Shown here piece after piece: positions 1 to 10,632 of a stretch of 64,000 nucleotides of DNA (position 1 is the first letter of the stretch; each line of letters begins with the position of its first letter). The stretch covers positions 124,001 to 188,000 of the forward strand of contig QZVU01000005.1 of the NCBI GenBank assembly GCA_003602285.1. The letters run 5' to 3'. The notes below the pieces were generated by a model. It had not been told where the DNA came from, searched no databases, and saw only the letters and a list, made by a program, of their open reading frames with translations. The translations under genes were made by a program, and so were the position numbers. The stretch comes from Arthrobacter frigidicola. GTDB taxonomy: Bacteria > Actinomycetota > Actinomycetes > Actinomycetales > Micrococcaceae.

Positions 1-113
1 TTCTTCGCCTTGCCGACGTAGATGACCCTGCCATGCTCGTCGCGGAACCGGTATACGCCGGGGTCCTGCGGTATTTCCCCCGTCCTGGGGCGGTAGCTTG
101 CTGGGTTTGCCAC
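1..113 (-). CDS. uvrC: UvrABC excinuclease subunit C, N-terminal fragment
   Basis: Only the first 37 codons are in the window; the gene runs off the left edge. UvrC makes the 3' and 5' incisions of nucleotide excision repair on the UvrB-DNA complex. The visible translation begins [19 protein letters not shown] and continues through [20 protein letters not shown], the start of the GIY-YIG nuclease domain (VY...VIYVGKAK). I chose the GTG at 113 because family members begin MANPA. It lies downstream of the acyltransferase, HAD and uvrA genes on the same strand. Its sister subunits UvrA and UvrB are also in this window. Confidence 0.93.
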   Translation of the reverse strand, partial: MANPASYRPRTGEIPQDPGVYRFRDEHGRVIYVGKAK

Positions 114-162
114 AGCTCAATCCTATGTTCTCTGACCGGGCGGCCCTGACGCTTCAGCTTCG

Positions 163-186
163 CGCGCACCGGTGCCGCGGTGCGCG
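163..186. other. 8-bp inverted repeat between plsC-like gene and uvrC
   Basis: CGCGCACC (163-170) and GGTGCGCG (179-186) pair across an 8-base loop in the gap between the acyltransferase stop and the uvrC start. No T-tract follows, so it may be a weak terminator, an operator or an accident of GC-rich DNA. Confidence 0.3.
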
Positions 187-215
187 TGCACCGGGCGGCG
201 GCCCGGCGGGGGCCG

Positions 216-884
216 CTATTCCGCGGGCGCGCCCTTGTTGTAGCTGGCGGAGCGCTGCTGCCCGCTGAGCGCGGCAATGGAGTCCATGATGGTGTCGGTG
301 GCGCTGCGCCGGGCCGGCAGCGGATGGCCCGGTCCGGTCTTCTCGAAGTACAGGGGCGCGCCGATCCTCATGGTGAAGTGCTGCGGCCGGATGCCGTTGC
401 TGCCCGCAGGCTGCAGCGCCTCGGTCCCGATCAGGCCCACCGGCACCACCGGCGCTCCGGTGGTCAGCGCCAGCCAGCCCACGCCGGTCCGTCCACGGTA
501 GAGCAGCCCGTCGCGGGACCGGGTGCCCTCGGGATAGATGCCGACGCCGCTGCCCTCCTCGAGCAGGTCGAGCAGGGTCTTCAGGGCCTGCACGCTGGCC
601 GCCTGTTCGCCCCGCTGCACGGGAATGGAGCCGACACCCTCGAAGAAGGAGCGCATCATCGCCCCCTTGACGCCGGTGCCGGTGAAGTACTCGGCCTTCG
701 CGAAGAACGCCACCCGGCGCGGCATCAGGGCCTGGATGAGGACGCTGTCGAGGAAGGAGAGGTGGTTGGCCGCGACGATGAACGGACCCTCGGTGGGGAC
801 ATGCCCGAGCCCTTCGACGGTGGGCCGGCAGAGGCCGGCGATAAGGCCGCGCGTGGTGCTGCGGGTGAGGTCATAGATTCCCAC
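216..884 (-). CDS. 1-acyl-sn-glycerol-3-phosphate acyltransferase family protein
   Basis: PlsC-type acyltransferase of about 222 residues, expected to acylate lysophosphatidic acid (or a related lysolipid) at the inner membrane face during phospholipid synthesis. The family signature NHxxxxD is present as H41 and D46 (AANHLSFLDS), and the phosphate-binding PEGTR motif is at 118-122. The frame is open well upstream, but the GTG at 884 gives the normal family N-terminus (MGIYDLTRSTTRG) and has GGAGG six bases ahead. It overlaps the end of the HAD gene by 14 bp, so the two are likely translationally coupled. The acyl acceptor is not certain. Confidence 0.85.
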   Translation of the reverse strand: MGIYDLTRSTTRGLIAGLCRPTVEGLGHVPTEGPFIVAANHLSFLDSVLIQALMPRRVAFFAKAEYFTGTGVKGAMMRSFFEGVGSIPVQRGEQAASVQALKTLLDLLEEGSGVGIYPEGTRSRDGLLYRGRTGVGWLALTTGAPVVPVGLIGTEALQPAGSNGIRPQHFTMRIGAPLYFEKTGPGHPLPARRSATDTIMDSIAALSGQQRSASYNKGAPAE

Positions 885-1542
885 GCAGCACCTCCAGGAG
901 CTTTTCCGCGCTGTCGACGACCGCGATCGCGCCGGCCTCCTCGAGCTCGCCCGGCGCGGCGAAGCCCCAGGACACTCCCACGCAGCCAAGCCCATTATCG
1001 GCCGCCCCCAGCACGTCGTGCGAGCGGTCTCCGACCATGATCGCGCTGCCGTAGTGGCCTGAGTGTTCCGCCAGCGCCGCGGCGATGATGGGTTTCTTTC
1101 CCGGCAGTGCAGCGGCGGCACGTTCGTCCCGCGGTGCCCCGTGGACCGAGTCGAACAGGCCGATCATGTCCTGGGCGGTCAGCAGTTCCTCGGCGAGCCA
1201 CTCCGGTTTCTGGGTGGCCACGGCCACCCGGGCTCCGTCCGCGCGCAGCTCCCGCACGCAGTCGGCGATCCCCGGGTAGGGGCGGCTTTGGGCCATGCCG
1301 ACGGAGCGGTAGCCGGCGCGGTAGGCGCCCATCACCGGGTCGATGAGGTGTTCGGGCACGCCGGCGATGTTCCGCAGCGAGGTGACCAGTGCGGGCCCCA
1401 CCATGCTCGAGACCACGCGCGGGTCAGGAACAGGCAGCCCGTGCTCCCGCAGGGCCGCTTCGATGCCTCCGGTGATCGACCCGGCGGGGTCGATCAGGGT
1501 TCCGTCGAGGTCGAAGAGGACGAGCGCCTGCGAATTAGTCAC
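871..1542 (-). CDS. HAD family hydrolase, phosphoglycolate phosphatase-like
   Basis: Haloacid dehalogenase superfamily phosphatase of about 223 residues. Motif I is FDLDGTL with nucleophile D11 and acid D13. Motif IV is seen near the C-terminus as MVGDRSHDV. The alpha-helical cap between them is the size found in phosphoglycolate phosphatase and PpaX types. Substrate cannot be read from sequence. The start used is the GTG giving MTNSQALVLFDLDGTL; a TTG at 1560 in the same frame is an alternative that adds six residues. It lies between uvrA and the acyltransferase, all on the minus strand. Confidence 0.8.
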   Translation of the reverse strand: MTNSQALVLFDLDGTLIDPAGSITGGIEAALREHGLPVPDPRVVSSMVGPALVTSLRNIAGVPEHLIDPVMGAYRAGYRSVGMAQSRPYPGIADCVRELRADGARVAVATQKPEWLAEELLTAQDMIGLFDSVHGAPRDERAAAALPGKKPIIAAALAEHSGHYGSAIMVGDRSHDVLGAADNGLGCVGVSWGFAAPGELEEAGAIAVVDSAEKLLEVLRGNL

Positions 1543-1583
1543 CGGGCAAGTTTGCCACAAGGCACCCCGCCCGCCGCACTCCT

Positions 1584-1599
1584 ATTCCCCGCAGGGAAT
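1584..1599. other. Short hairpin 3' of uvrA
   Basis: ATTCCC and GGGAAT are separated by four bases in the 59-bp gap between the uvrA stop and the HAD start. It is a weak candidate for a terminator or pause; no long T-tract is present on the minus strand. Confidence 0.25.
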
Positions 1600-1601
1600 G
1601 T

Positions 1602-4514
<2,913 letters not shown>

Positions 4515-4536
4515 TCAACTGTAATTCAATCCCGCT

Positions 4537-4552
4537 TCGAAGACATATTCGA
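4537..4552. promoter_or_regulatory. Probable LexA (SOS) box of uvrA
   Basis: The 16-bp sequence TCGAAGACATATTCGA matches the actinobacterial LexA palindrome TCGAAC-N4-GTTCGA at both outer five-base arms (TCGAA and TTCGA) with the same overall length. Only the innermost base of each arm differs. It sits 23 bp upstream of the uvrA ATG, where it would block promoter access. LexA control of uvrA is well known in bacteria; its operation here is inferred. Confidence 0.72.
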
Positions 4553-4597
4553 ATAGGGTTTAATTCGCGCCACACCGGTGCGACGCGCCGGACCGGT

Positions 4598-4975
4598 TCA
4601 CGCTCGGCGCAATGCCGCCCGCAGATAGGCCACTGCCTCTTCCTCCTTGAGCCCGCTCGCCTTGACGATGCGGGCGTAATCCGCTGCCCCTTCGGCAGCC
4701 CGCCGCCGGGCCTCGTCCCCGGCCGCGGCGATCACCGTTCCGGCGCGGGATCGGGTCACCACGATCTGCGCCCGCTCCAGCTCGCGGTAGGCGCGGGCGA
4801 CGGTGTTCGCCGCCACTCCCAGATGCGCCGCGAGGGTCCGCACCGGGGGCAGGCGGACGCCGACGGCGATGCGCCCGCTGTTCGCGGCCTCGACGATCTG
4901 CTGACGCAGCTGCTCATAGGGCGGGTACGGGCTCGAGGGATCGAGTTTCAGCCACTCGGGTATTTCACTCTCCAC
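4598..4975 (-). CDS. GntR family transcriptional regulator, short YtrA-like type
   Basis: About 125 residues. The N-terminal winged helix is clear: PPYEQLRQQIVEAANSGRI, then VGVRLPPVRTLAAHLGVAAN and TVARAYRELE, which are the GntR recognition-helix and wing patterns. The C-terminal part is only some 45 residues, too small for a FadR or UTRA effector domain, which is the YtrA-like architecture. That type usually controls membrane transport or stress genes. The GTG at 4975 is chosen because GGAAGGGG precedes it at good distance. No obvious partner gene is adjacent; uvrA begins 84 bp downstream. Confidence 0.83.
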   Translation of the reverse strand: MESEIPEWLKLDPSSPYPPYEQLRQQIVEAANSGRIAVGVRLPPVRTLAAHLGVAANTVARAYRELERAQIVVTRSRAGTVIAAAGDEARRRAAEGAADYARIVKASGLKEEEAVAYLRAALRRA

Positions 4976-5163
4976 TGCTGCCCCTTCCGCCGGGCGCGGC
5001 GGCCTCGAATGCGCCGCGCATGCCGAACTGCCCCGCCGGGGCCCTGTTACGTGCACAATACCGCGAACGGGGCGTTGGCTGAGGTGCTCGGCCGCTATGC
5101 GCCCCAAGGTGAAGCCCGCCCGCCTCCAAGCGGTCCGGCGGGCTCCTGTCCTAGGGTGGGTCC

Positions 5164-5808
5164 ATGATTCTTGCCGAGCTTTCCTCAGTGGTGATCCGCC
5201 GGCTCGCGGTGGGCGGAATGGACAACAACGTGTACCTGCTCACCGCCCGCGGTTCCGGCCAGCAGGTGCTGATCGATGCGGCCGACGATGCGCCCGCCAT
5301 CGCCGGCCTGCTGGCGGAGGGTGCCCGGGACACCCCCGCCGCGGCACGGCTTGTCCTCGTGGCGACGACGCATGCGCACTGGGACCACGTGCGGGCGCTG
5401 GCCGCGGTCGTGGAGGCGACCGGGGCACGCACGGCCGCCGGCGCGGCCGACGCCCCCGCCATCGAGGTGCCGACCGACGTGCCCCTCGAGCACGGCGACG
5501 TCGGTTCCTTCGACGGGTTCGACCTTGAGGCCATCCACCTCCGCGGACACACACCGGGCTCCGTGGCCCTGCTGGTCCGCGATCCGCAGGGCCCGGCGCA
5601 CCTTTTCACCGGCGATTCGCTTTTCCCCGGCGGGCTGGGCAACACCCAGGGCGACCCCGTCCGGTTCGCGTCGCTGTTCGCTGATGTGTTGGAGCGGGTG
5701 TTCGACTATCTCCCCGATGACACGTTCGTCCATCCCGGCCATGGGAAGGGGACGACACTGGGCGCCGAACGGCCGCACCTCGCGGAGTGGTTCGAGCGAG
5801 GCTGGTAG
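5164..5808 (+). CDS. MBL fold metallo-hydrolase, glyoxalase II-like
   Basis: A 214-residue metallo-beta-lactamase fold enzyme. The zinc-binding signature is complete: THAHWDH near residues 68-74, a later His in RGHTPGS, the bridging Asp in FTGDSLF, and the last His in VHPGHGKGT. This pattern matches glyoxalase II-like hydrolases that act on thioesters or related small substrates in the cytoplasm. The exact substrate is unknown. It is transcribed alone and convergent with the epimerase that follows. Confidence 0.85.
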   Translation: MILAELSSVVIRRLAVGGMDNNVYLLTARGSGQQVLIDAADDAPAIAGLLAEGARDTPAAARLVLVATTHAHWDHVRALAAVVEATGARTAAGAADAPAIEVPTDVPLEHGDVGSFDGFDLEAIHLRGHTPGSVALLVRDPQGPAHLFTGDSLFPGGLGNTQGDPVRFASLFADVLERVFDYLPDDTFVHPGHGKGTTLGAERPHLAEWFERGW

Positions 5809-5881
5809 CGGAGCGGCCTGCCGCACGGGCTGCCGAACAGCGCACCGAATCGGTGACGGCCGAACGCGCTCCGGGCCGGAG

Positions 5882-6796
5882 TCAGGGCTTCAGCCATTCC
5901 AGCCGGCGCGGGCTGAACCCGAACTCATCCCGCGCGCGGCGGTTGCTTGCACCCCTCATCTTCGTCGCGTAGAACACCCCGTCCGCGTCGGTCTCCTCGG
6001 TGATCGGATGCTCGGCCGGTTCGACACCTCCCGCGAAGGCGCTGAAGGCCCGCATCACGTCCCGCATGGGAAGGGGGTCGCTGTCGGTGACGTTCACGAC
6101 CCCGGTCGCCTGGGACTCGACGGCGACCCGCGCCGTAAACTCCGCCGCGTCGTCCACGTGGACGAAGGACCAGACCCCGGAACCGGACCCGAGCACGCCC
6201 AGCTGCCCGGCCCGCGCCTGCTCACCCATGTCGCCGTCCGGCGAGTACCAGGTTCCCGGGCCGTAGTAGAACCCGTAGCGGAGGACCAGTCCGGTGGTGC
6301 CCTCGGGAAGGGACCGGATCCGGTCCTCGACCTGCACGAAGGCCCCGGCGCTTCCGTCCACCAGGGGCGGCCCGTCGGCGACGAAGGGCTCCGATTCCCC
6401 GGCGAGCCCCTCGCCGGGCCGGTAGAAGTAGGAGCCGGACTGCGCGATGAAACGTGTCGCTCCCGCGGCGAGGGCGGCCGCCTGCACATTCGCTCCCCCG
6501 CGCACCCTTACCTCGTTCGAACTGGCGAGGGTGTCGCGCATCGCCTGCGGCGAGTAGTGCCGCGGCAGTGCCGTGAGCTGGTCGATGACGACCTCGGGCC
6601 GCACGCCTGCGGCCGCACGCGTCACATCCTCAAGATCGAGCACGTCCGCGATGACCGGCGTCGCGCCGTCCGCCGCGATGCGCGCGGCACCCTCGTTTCC
6701 CCGCGCAATTCCCCACACCTCATGGCCCCAGGAGACGAGGTGACGGACGATGGGACGTCCGATGGCGCCGCCGGCACCGGCCACTAGTACACGCAT
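5882..6796 (-). CDS. NAD-dependent epimerase/dehydratase family protein
   Basis: Extended SDR of 304 residues. The N-terminus MRVLVAGAGGAIGRPIVRHL carries the Rossmann nucleotide-binding glycine motif GAGGAIG. A serine in the AQSGSYFYRPGE segment stands where the family's active-site serine and nearby Tyr usually fall. Substrate is unknown; sugar-nucleotide or small-molecule reduction are both possible. The ATG at 6796 has AGGAAA (reading GGAGGAAAAA on the coding strand) just upstream. It is separated from the tRNA by about 240 bp. Confidence 0.78.
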   Translation of the reverse strand: MRVLVAGAGGAIGRPIVRHLVSWGHEVWGIARGNEGAARIAADGATPVIADVLDLEDVTRAAAGVRPEVVIDQLTALPRHYSPQAMRDTLASSNEVRVRGGANVQAAALAAGATRFIAQSGSYFYRPGEGLAGESEPFVADGPPLVDGSAGAFVQVEDRIRSLPEGTTGLVLRYGFYYGPGTWYSPDGDMGEQARAGQLGVLGSGSGVWSFVHVDDAAEFTARVAVESQATGVVNVTDSDPLPMRDVMRAFSAFAGGVEPAEHPITEETDADGVFYATKMRGASNRRARDEFGFSPRRLEWLKP

Positions 6797-6990
6797 TTTT
6801 TCCTCCAGTTGGACTGATTGGCGCCCGAGTGGGCGTTCCGGGATTCAGTGTCGGTCCAGCGGCAGGAGGGTGCCAACGAAATGGGACGTTCCCACCCGTT
6901 TCGTTTCACCGCCAGCAGGAAGCAGCGCCAGGGAAGCGCCGGGGGCGCCCGAGCCGTCCGGGGTGGGGAAGCCGAAGCGGCCGGTTAACG

Positions 6991-7027
6991 CAGAAGTCCC
7001 GGTCCCTACCCGGGACCGGGACTTCTG
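6991..7027. terminator. Perfect 16-bp hairpin beyond the 3' end of tRNA-fMet
   Basis: CAGAAGTCCCGGTCCC (6991-7006) is perfectly complementary to 7012-7027 with a five-base loop. It lies 7-43 bases beyond the tRNA 3' end in the direction of tRNA transcription. On the plus strand it is followed by TTTT, on the minus strand by GTTAAC. It is most likely the tRNA terminator and could act in both directions. Confidence 0.75.
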
Positions 7028-7033
7028 TTTTCG

Positions 7034-7107
7034 TTGCGGGGACAGGATTTGAACCTGTGACCTCTGGGTTATGAGCCCAGCGAGCTACCGAACTGCTCCA
7101 CCCCGCG
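7034..7107 (-). tRNA. Initiator tRNA-fMet (CAT anticodon)
   Basis: Reading the minus strand, CGCGGGG at the 5' end pairs with CCCCGCA at the 3' end except for the first position, C1 against A72. That unpaired C1-A72 is the hallmark of bacterial initiator tRNA. The anticodon stem ends in three consecutive G-C pairs (GGG / CCC) around CTCATAA, the second initiator hallmark. The T arm reads ACAGG-TTCAAAT-CCTGT. The length is 74 without an encoded CCA. So this is the initiator, not elongator Met or Ile2. Confidence 0.95.
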
Positions 7108-7155
7108 GCGTAGTAAGAACGCTACAGCCCGGCGGTCGAATAAGCGAATCCGCCC

Positions 7156-7180
7156 GGGGGTCCGGGGGGCCGGGGGGGGG
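7156..7180 (+). other. G-run cluster, possible G-quadruplex
   Basis: Three G-runs of five, six and nine bases are separated by only two or three bases between the CapA-like gene and the tRNA. The nine-base run could supply two tetrad strands, so a four-stranded fold is possible on the plus strand. Homopolymer sequencing error could also be involved. Confidence 0.35.
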
Positions 7181-7191
7181 TCCGCCCGCCC

Positions 7192-7240
7192 GCGCCCTGC
7201 TGGGTCAGCGCCATGCTGATTCCGCGCCCTGCCGGGTCAG
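7192..7240. repeat. Tandem 17-bp direct repeat at the 3' end of the CapA-like gene
   Basis: GCGCCCTGCTGGGTCAG (7192-7208) recurs as GCGCCCTGCCGGGTCAG (7224-7240), 32 bp apart with one mismatch. The second copy contains the stop codon of the CapA-like gene, so the first looks like a duplicated gene end. Confidence 0.55.
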
Positions 7241-8469
7241 GGCCCTGCTGGTGCCGAATTTTCATCGGCCGCGGGGTCCCAGGGGTGCGCTCCCGCGGCG
7301 GCCGCGCCGAGCGACTCGACCACCGACCGGGTGCGCTCCTTCACCGCCTGCTCGTGGCCGGGCGTGGAACAGGATCCGGCCGGGCGGTCCGGGCCCAGCG
7401 CGCACCACCGGTAGGGGTTGGACACGATGACCGAGGGGAGCCAGGCGAGGTCGGTGACCGCCCACTGCCCGGCCTCGTCGCGGCTGAATCGAGCGCGGAC
7501 CGCCAGGCCCTCGTTGTTCACGTCGTAGACCGGGGACAGCTCGGTCACCGCGTTGCCGAGCCCATAGGCGATCCAGGTGCCGTTGTACTTCTCGATCGGC
7601 AGGACCGAATGCGTGTGGTGCCCGTAGATGAAGTCGACCAGCCCGCTGTCGGCGAGCGCATGAGCCGCCTCGGTCTGCTGAGCGTTGGGCACTGAGGCGT
7701 ACTCGTCCCCGGCGTGAAGGGCGGCAAGGACGACGTCGGCGCCCTGCTCCCGTGCCGTCCGGGCCTTGGCGACCATCGCCGGGACGTCGAGCAGGTCGAC
7801 CCGCCACGGCTGGTCGGGTGTCTGGCCGTTGAGGGCGTAGGTGGCCTCGATGACGGCGACCTTCGCGTCCGGCGTATCGAGGATCAGGGGCTGCTGCGCG
7901 TCCGCGGCGCTGGCATATGAGCCGGTGTGTTCGAGCCCGGCCGCGTCGAGGGCGGCGAGGGTACGCAGCACCCCGGCGGGTCCGGCGTCGAGGGTGTGGT
8001 TGCTTGCCGAGGTGCAGGCGTCGTACCCGACCTCCTTGGCCGCGCTGAGGATCTGGGGCGGCACGTTGAATGTCGGGTAGCCGGCGTAGGGGCCCTCCGG
8101 GTCGGACACCGGGGTCTCCAGGTGGCACACCGCAAGGTCAGCCGCCGCGAGGTACGGACGCTGGCCGGCGAGGAGTGGTTCGAAGTCGAGGGGCGTCCTG
8201 CCCGTCACTGCGGCGTCCGCTGCCGCCTGGTCCCACAGCTGGGGGTGGACCAGCAGGTCCCCCGTGACGACGACGTCCAGGCAGTCACCGCAGGTCTCCG
8301 GCGACGGAGCGGATGCGGCCGGCGGTGCGGGGGCGGTGGAGACGGCCGGCGCTTCCCGTCCTCCGGAGGCGCCGGGCAGGCAGCCGGCGCAGAGCAGCGC
8401 CAGGATGGTCAGGGCTGCGGGCCCGTAGCGCGCTCTTCGTCGGGCGCGCGGTGGCTGGCTGGGTGGAAT
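7237..8469 (-). CDS. CapA family (poly-gamma-glutamate synthesis-like) lipoprotein, probable ATT start
   Basis: CapA/PgsA-type calcineurin-like domain protein, expected outside the membrane in polyglutamate or cell-surface polymer metabolism. The domain runs from VVVTGDLLVHP through HLETPVSD, SASNHTLDAG, LAALHAGDE and FIYGHHTHSVLP to YGLGNAV, the family metallophosphatase-like motifs. The first GTG in frame (8208) would cut off the conserved TGDLLVHP segment. Reading upstream, no ATG, GTG or TTG occurs before a stop at 8515. An ATT at 8469 has GAGGAGA five bases ahead and gives an Arg-rich start, a hydrophobic run and Cys in ALLCAGC, a plausible lipoprotein signal peptide. Confidence 0.78.
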   Translation of the reverse strand: MPPSQPPRARRRARYGPAALTILALLCAGCLPGASGGREAPAVSTAPAPPAASAPSPETCGDCLDVVVTGDLLVHPQLWDQAAADAAVTGRTPLDFEPLLAGQRPYLAAADLAVCHLETPVSDPEGPYAGYPTFNVPPQILSAAKEVGYDACTSASNHTLDAGPAGVLRTLAALDAAGLEHTGSYASAADAQQPLILDTPDAKVAVIEATYALNGQTPDQPWRVDLLDVPAMVAKARTAREQGADVVLAALHAGDEYASVPNAQQTEAAHALADSGLVDFIYGHHTHSVLPIEKYNGTWIAYGLGNAVTELSPVYDVNNEGLAVRARFSRDEAGQWAVTDLAWLPSVIVSNPYRWCALGPDRPAGSCSTPGHEQAVKERTRSVVESLGAAAAGAHPWDPAADENSAPAGP

Positions 8470-8514
8470 GGGGTCTCCTCGGGTGGTACGCCAATGATAG
8501 GCCTCCCCGAGGAC

Positions 8515-10437
8515 TCAGATGGGCGCCTCCAGCGAGTATCGGAGCCACAGCACCTGATGGGGTTCGAGGCCGAGCCCGGCGGACACCGTCAGCTCCCGGC
8601 CCGAGATGAGGTCGACGGCGGAACCGGGCAGGCCGGAGAGGGTCTCCGCGGTGACTTCCTGCCGGGAGTCGGCGAAGTTCGCCAGGACCAGGACCAGTGA
8701 GGGCTTCACGCCGGGCGCACTTGGCCGCTGGTACCCCAGGACGGAGGGATTGTTGGTGCCGAAGGGCACGAGCCGGCCGCCCGCGAATTCCGGGGCGTCG
8801 GCCCGGACCCGAATGAGGTGCTGCAGGCCCGCAAAGATCGCCCCCGGCGCGGTGGCCGGATTGTCCTTCAGCGCGTACCGGGCCGCCGGGTAGGCCGGCC
8901 GCCCGACCCAGCGGCTGTCCCCGGCCTTGCCCGGGTCCTGCGTGTACCCGTAGTCGTTGACCTGGCCCACCTCGTCCCCCAGGAAGATCAGCGGGATGCC
9001 CCCGGTGCTGAGCACGATGGCGTGGGCGAGCAGGATCCTGCCCAAGGCGCCGGCGTCGCCCGCCTCCAGTCCGGCCAGCGACGCCGTCGTGCCCGAGATG
9101 CGGCAGTCCCCGGTGCGCGGGTTCTCCTGGAACGGCACGCCGCGGGCGAAGCTGCCCGGGAAACGGTTGACGAAGAACGCATTGAGGAAGCGCCGGTGGT
9201 CGTACCCGCCGATGCCGAACTCTGCCGCATCCTCATCGGAGAAGGTCCAGCCGATGTCGTCGTGGCTGCGCACGTAGTTCACCCAGGCGGCGCCTGGCGG
9301 AATGGCGTGGCGGCGCTCGAGGGCCTGGGCCAGGAGGGAGACCTCCCGGGTGGCCAGGCTGTTCCAGATCAGTGCCATCTGCAGGGGGTTGTAGCTCAGC
9401 TGGCACTCCCCCGGGCTGATGTACTGCACCACCTCGTCGGGGTGCACGATCGCCTCGGACTTGAACAGCAGGGACGGCGCGGCGAGCCGGCAGACCGCGT
9501 TGAAGGCCTGGAGGAGGAGGTGCGCTTCGGGCAGGCTCTCGCAGGCCGTGCCCAGCTGCTTCCACACGAACGCCACGGCATCCATCCGCAGGACCTCCAC
9601 GCCCTGGTTCGCAAGGAAGAGCATTTCCCTCGCCATCGCGCGGAAGACCGCGGGGTTGCGGTAGTTAAGGTCCCACTGGAACGAATGGAAGGTTGCCCAG
9701 ACCCAGCGGCCGTCGGGCAGCGGCACGAAGGACCCGGGGTGGTCGTCCGGGAAGATTTCGCGCACGGTGCGTTCATACGCATCCGGCATCTCCCGGTCCG
9801 GGAAGATCCAGTAGTACTTCTCGAATTCCGGGTCGCCGGCGAGCGCCTTCCGGGCCCACTCGTGTTCGTTCGAGGTGTGGTTGAAGATGAAGTCCACGAC
9901 GAGCGAGATGCCGTTCGCCCGCAGTTCGTCGGCGATCGAGGCGAGTTCCTCAATGGTCCCGAGAGCCGGGTTCAGCTCCCGGTAGCTGGAGACCGCGTAG
10001 CCGCCGTCGGAATTCGACTCCGGCGCGAGGAACAGCGGCATAAGGTGAAGATACGTGAGGCCAAGTTCACGGAAGTACGGGATGCGCGCCCGCAGCCCGG
10101 AGAGGTCTGTGGCATACAGGTCCACGTAGCAGACCCCGCCCAGCATCCCGTTGGACTGGAACCAGTCCGGCTCCGTGGCCCGGGCGGCGTCGAGCGCCTT
10201 GAGCCCGGCGGGCCGCTGCTGCCACGACTCCGCCGCCTCCACCGCCAGCAGCACCAGCTCGTCGTCAGCGCCGCCGCCGTAGATCCGGCGGAAAAGGGAC
10301 CGCAGGCGGGGGAATTCGCTGCGGAACCGCGCCTCGAAGGAGTCCCAGTCAGCGTCCGGGGTCCCCGCACGCCGGGCCGCCAGGACCTCCGCGGGGATGG
10401 ACTCTTCTCCGAGGTGCTTCTGGAAAACCATGGGCAC
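8515..10437 (-). CDS. Amylosucrase (GH13 subfamily 4)
   Basis: Amylosucrase transfers glucose from sucrose to a growing alpha-1,4-glucan and releases fructose. The length of 640 matches the family. Catalytic residues fall at the same numbers as in the Neisseria polysaccharea enzyme: nucleophile D286 in VLRMDAVAF, acid/base E328 in [10 protein letters not shown], and D393 in [11 protein letters not shown]. Other GH13 motifs are [16 protein letters not shown] and [10 protein letters not shown]. There is no signal peptide, so it is probably cytoplasmic or released without a Sec signal. The GTG at 10437 is used; an ATG two codons later (10431) is equally possible. The neighbouring genes give no sucrose operon. 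Confidence 0.95.
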   Translation of the reverse strand: MPMVFQKHLGEESIPAEVLAARRAGTPDADWDSFEARFRSEFPRLRSLFRRIYGGGADDELVLLAVEAAESWQQRPAGLKALDAARATEPDWFQSNGMLGGVCYVDLYATDLSGLRARIPYFRELGLTYLHLMPLFLAPESNSDGGYAVSSYRELNPALGTIEELASIADELRANGISLVVDFIFNHTSNEHEWARKALAGDPEFEKYYWIFPDREMPDAYERTVREIFPDDHPGSFVPLPDGRWVWATFHSFQWDLNYRNPAVFRAMAREMLFLANQGVEVLRMDAVAFVWKQLGTACESLPEAHLLLQAFNAVCRLAAPSLLFKSEAIVHPDEVVQYISPGECQLSYNPLQMALIWNSLATREVSLLAQALERRHAIPPGAAWVNYVRSHDDIGWTFSDEDAAEFGIGGYDHRRFLNAFFVNRFPGSFARGVPFQENPRTGDCRISGTTASLAGLEAGDAGALGRILLAHAIVLSTGGIPLIFLGDEVGQVNDYGYTQDPGKAGDSRWVGRPAYPAARYALKDNPATAPGAIFAGLQHLIRVRADAPEFAGGRLVPFGTNNPSVLGYQRPSAPGVKPSLVLVLANFADSRQEVTAETLSGLPGSAVDLISGRELTVSAGLGLEPHQVLWLRYSLEAPI

Positions 10438-10632
10438 AGCTTATTGCAGGCGCACCGACCGCAGGGGCGGAGGCCGAGGCACACCTGGCGCCGCGTTGAC
10501 GGGCAGCCGGGGGCGTGCCCTGCGCGGGCGCCGTCCTGCGCCTCGTGCGGGTGCCGGGACCCCGTTCCCGCTGACCTCCACGGCACACCGGGGAAGGACC
10601 CCGCCGTCCGCCGGGCGGCGCTAGGGTGAAGC

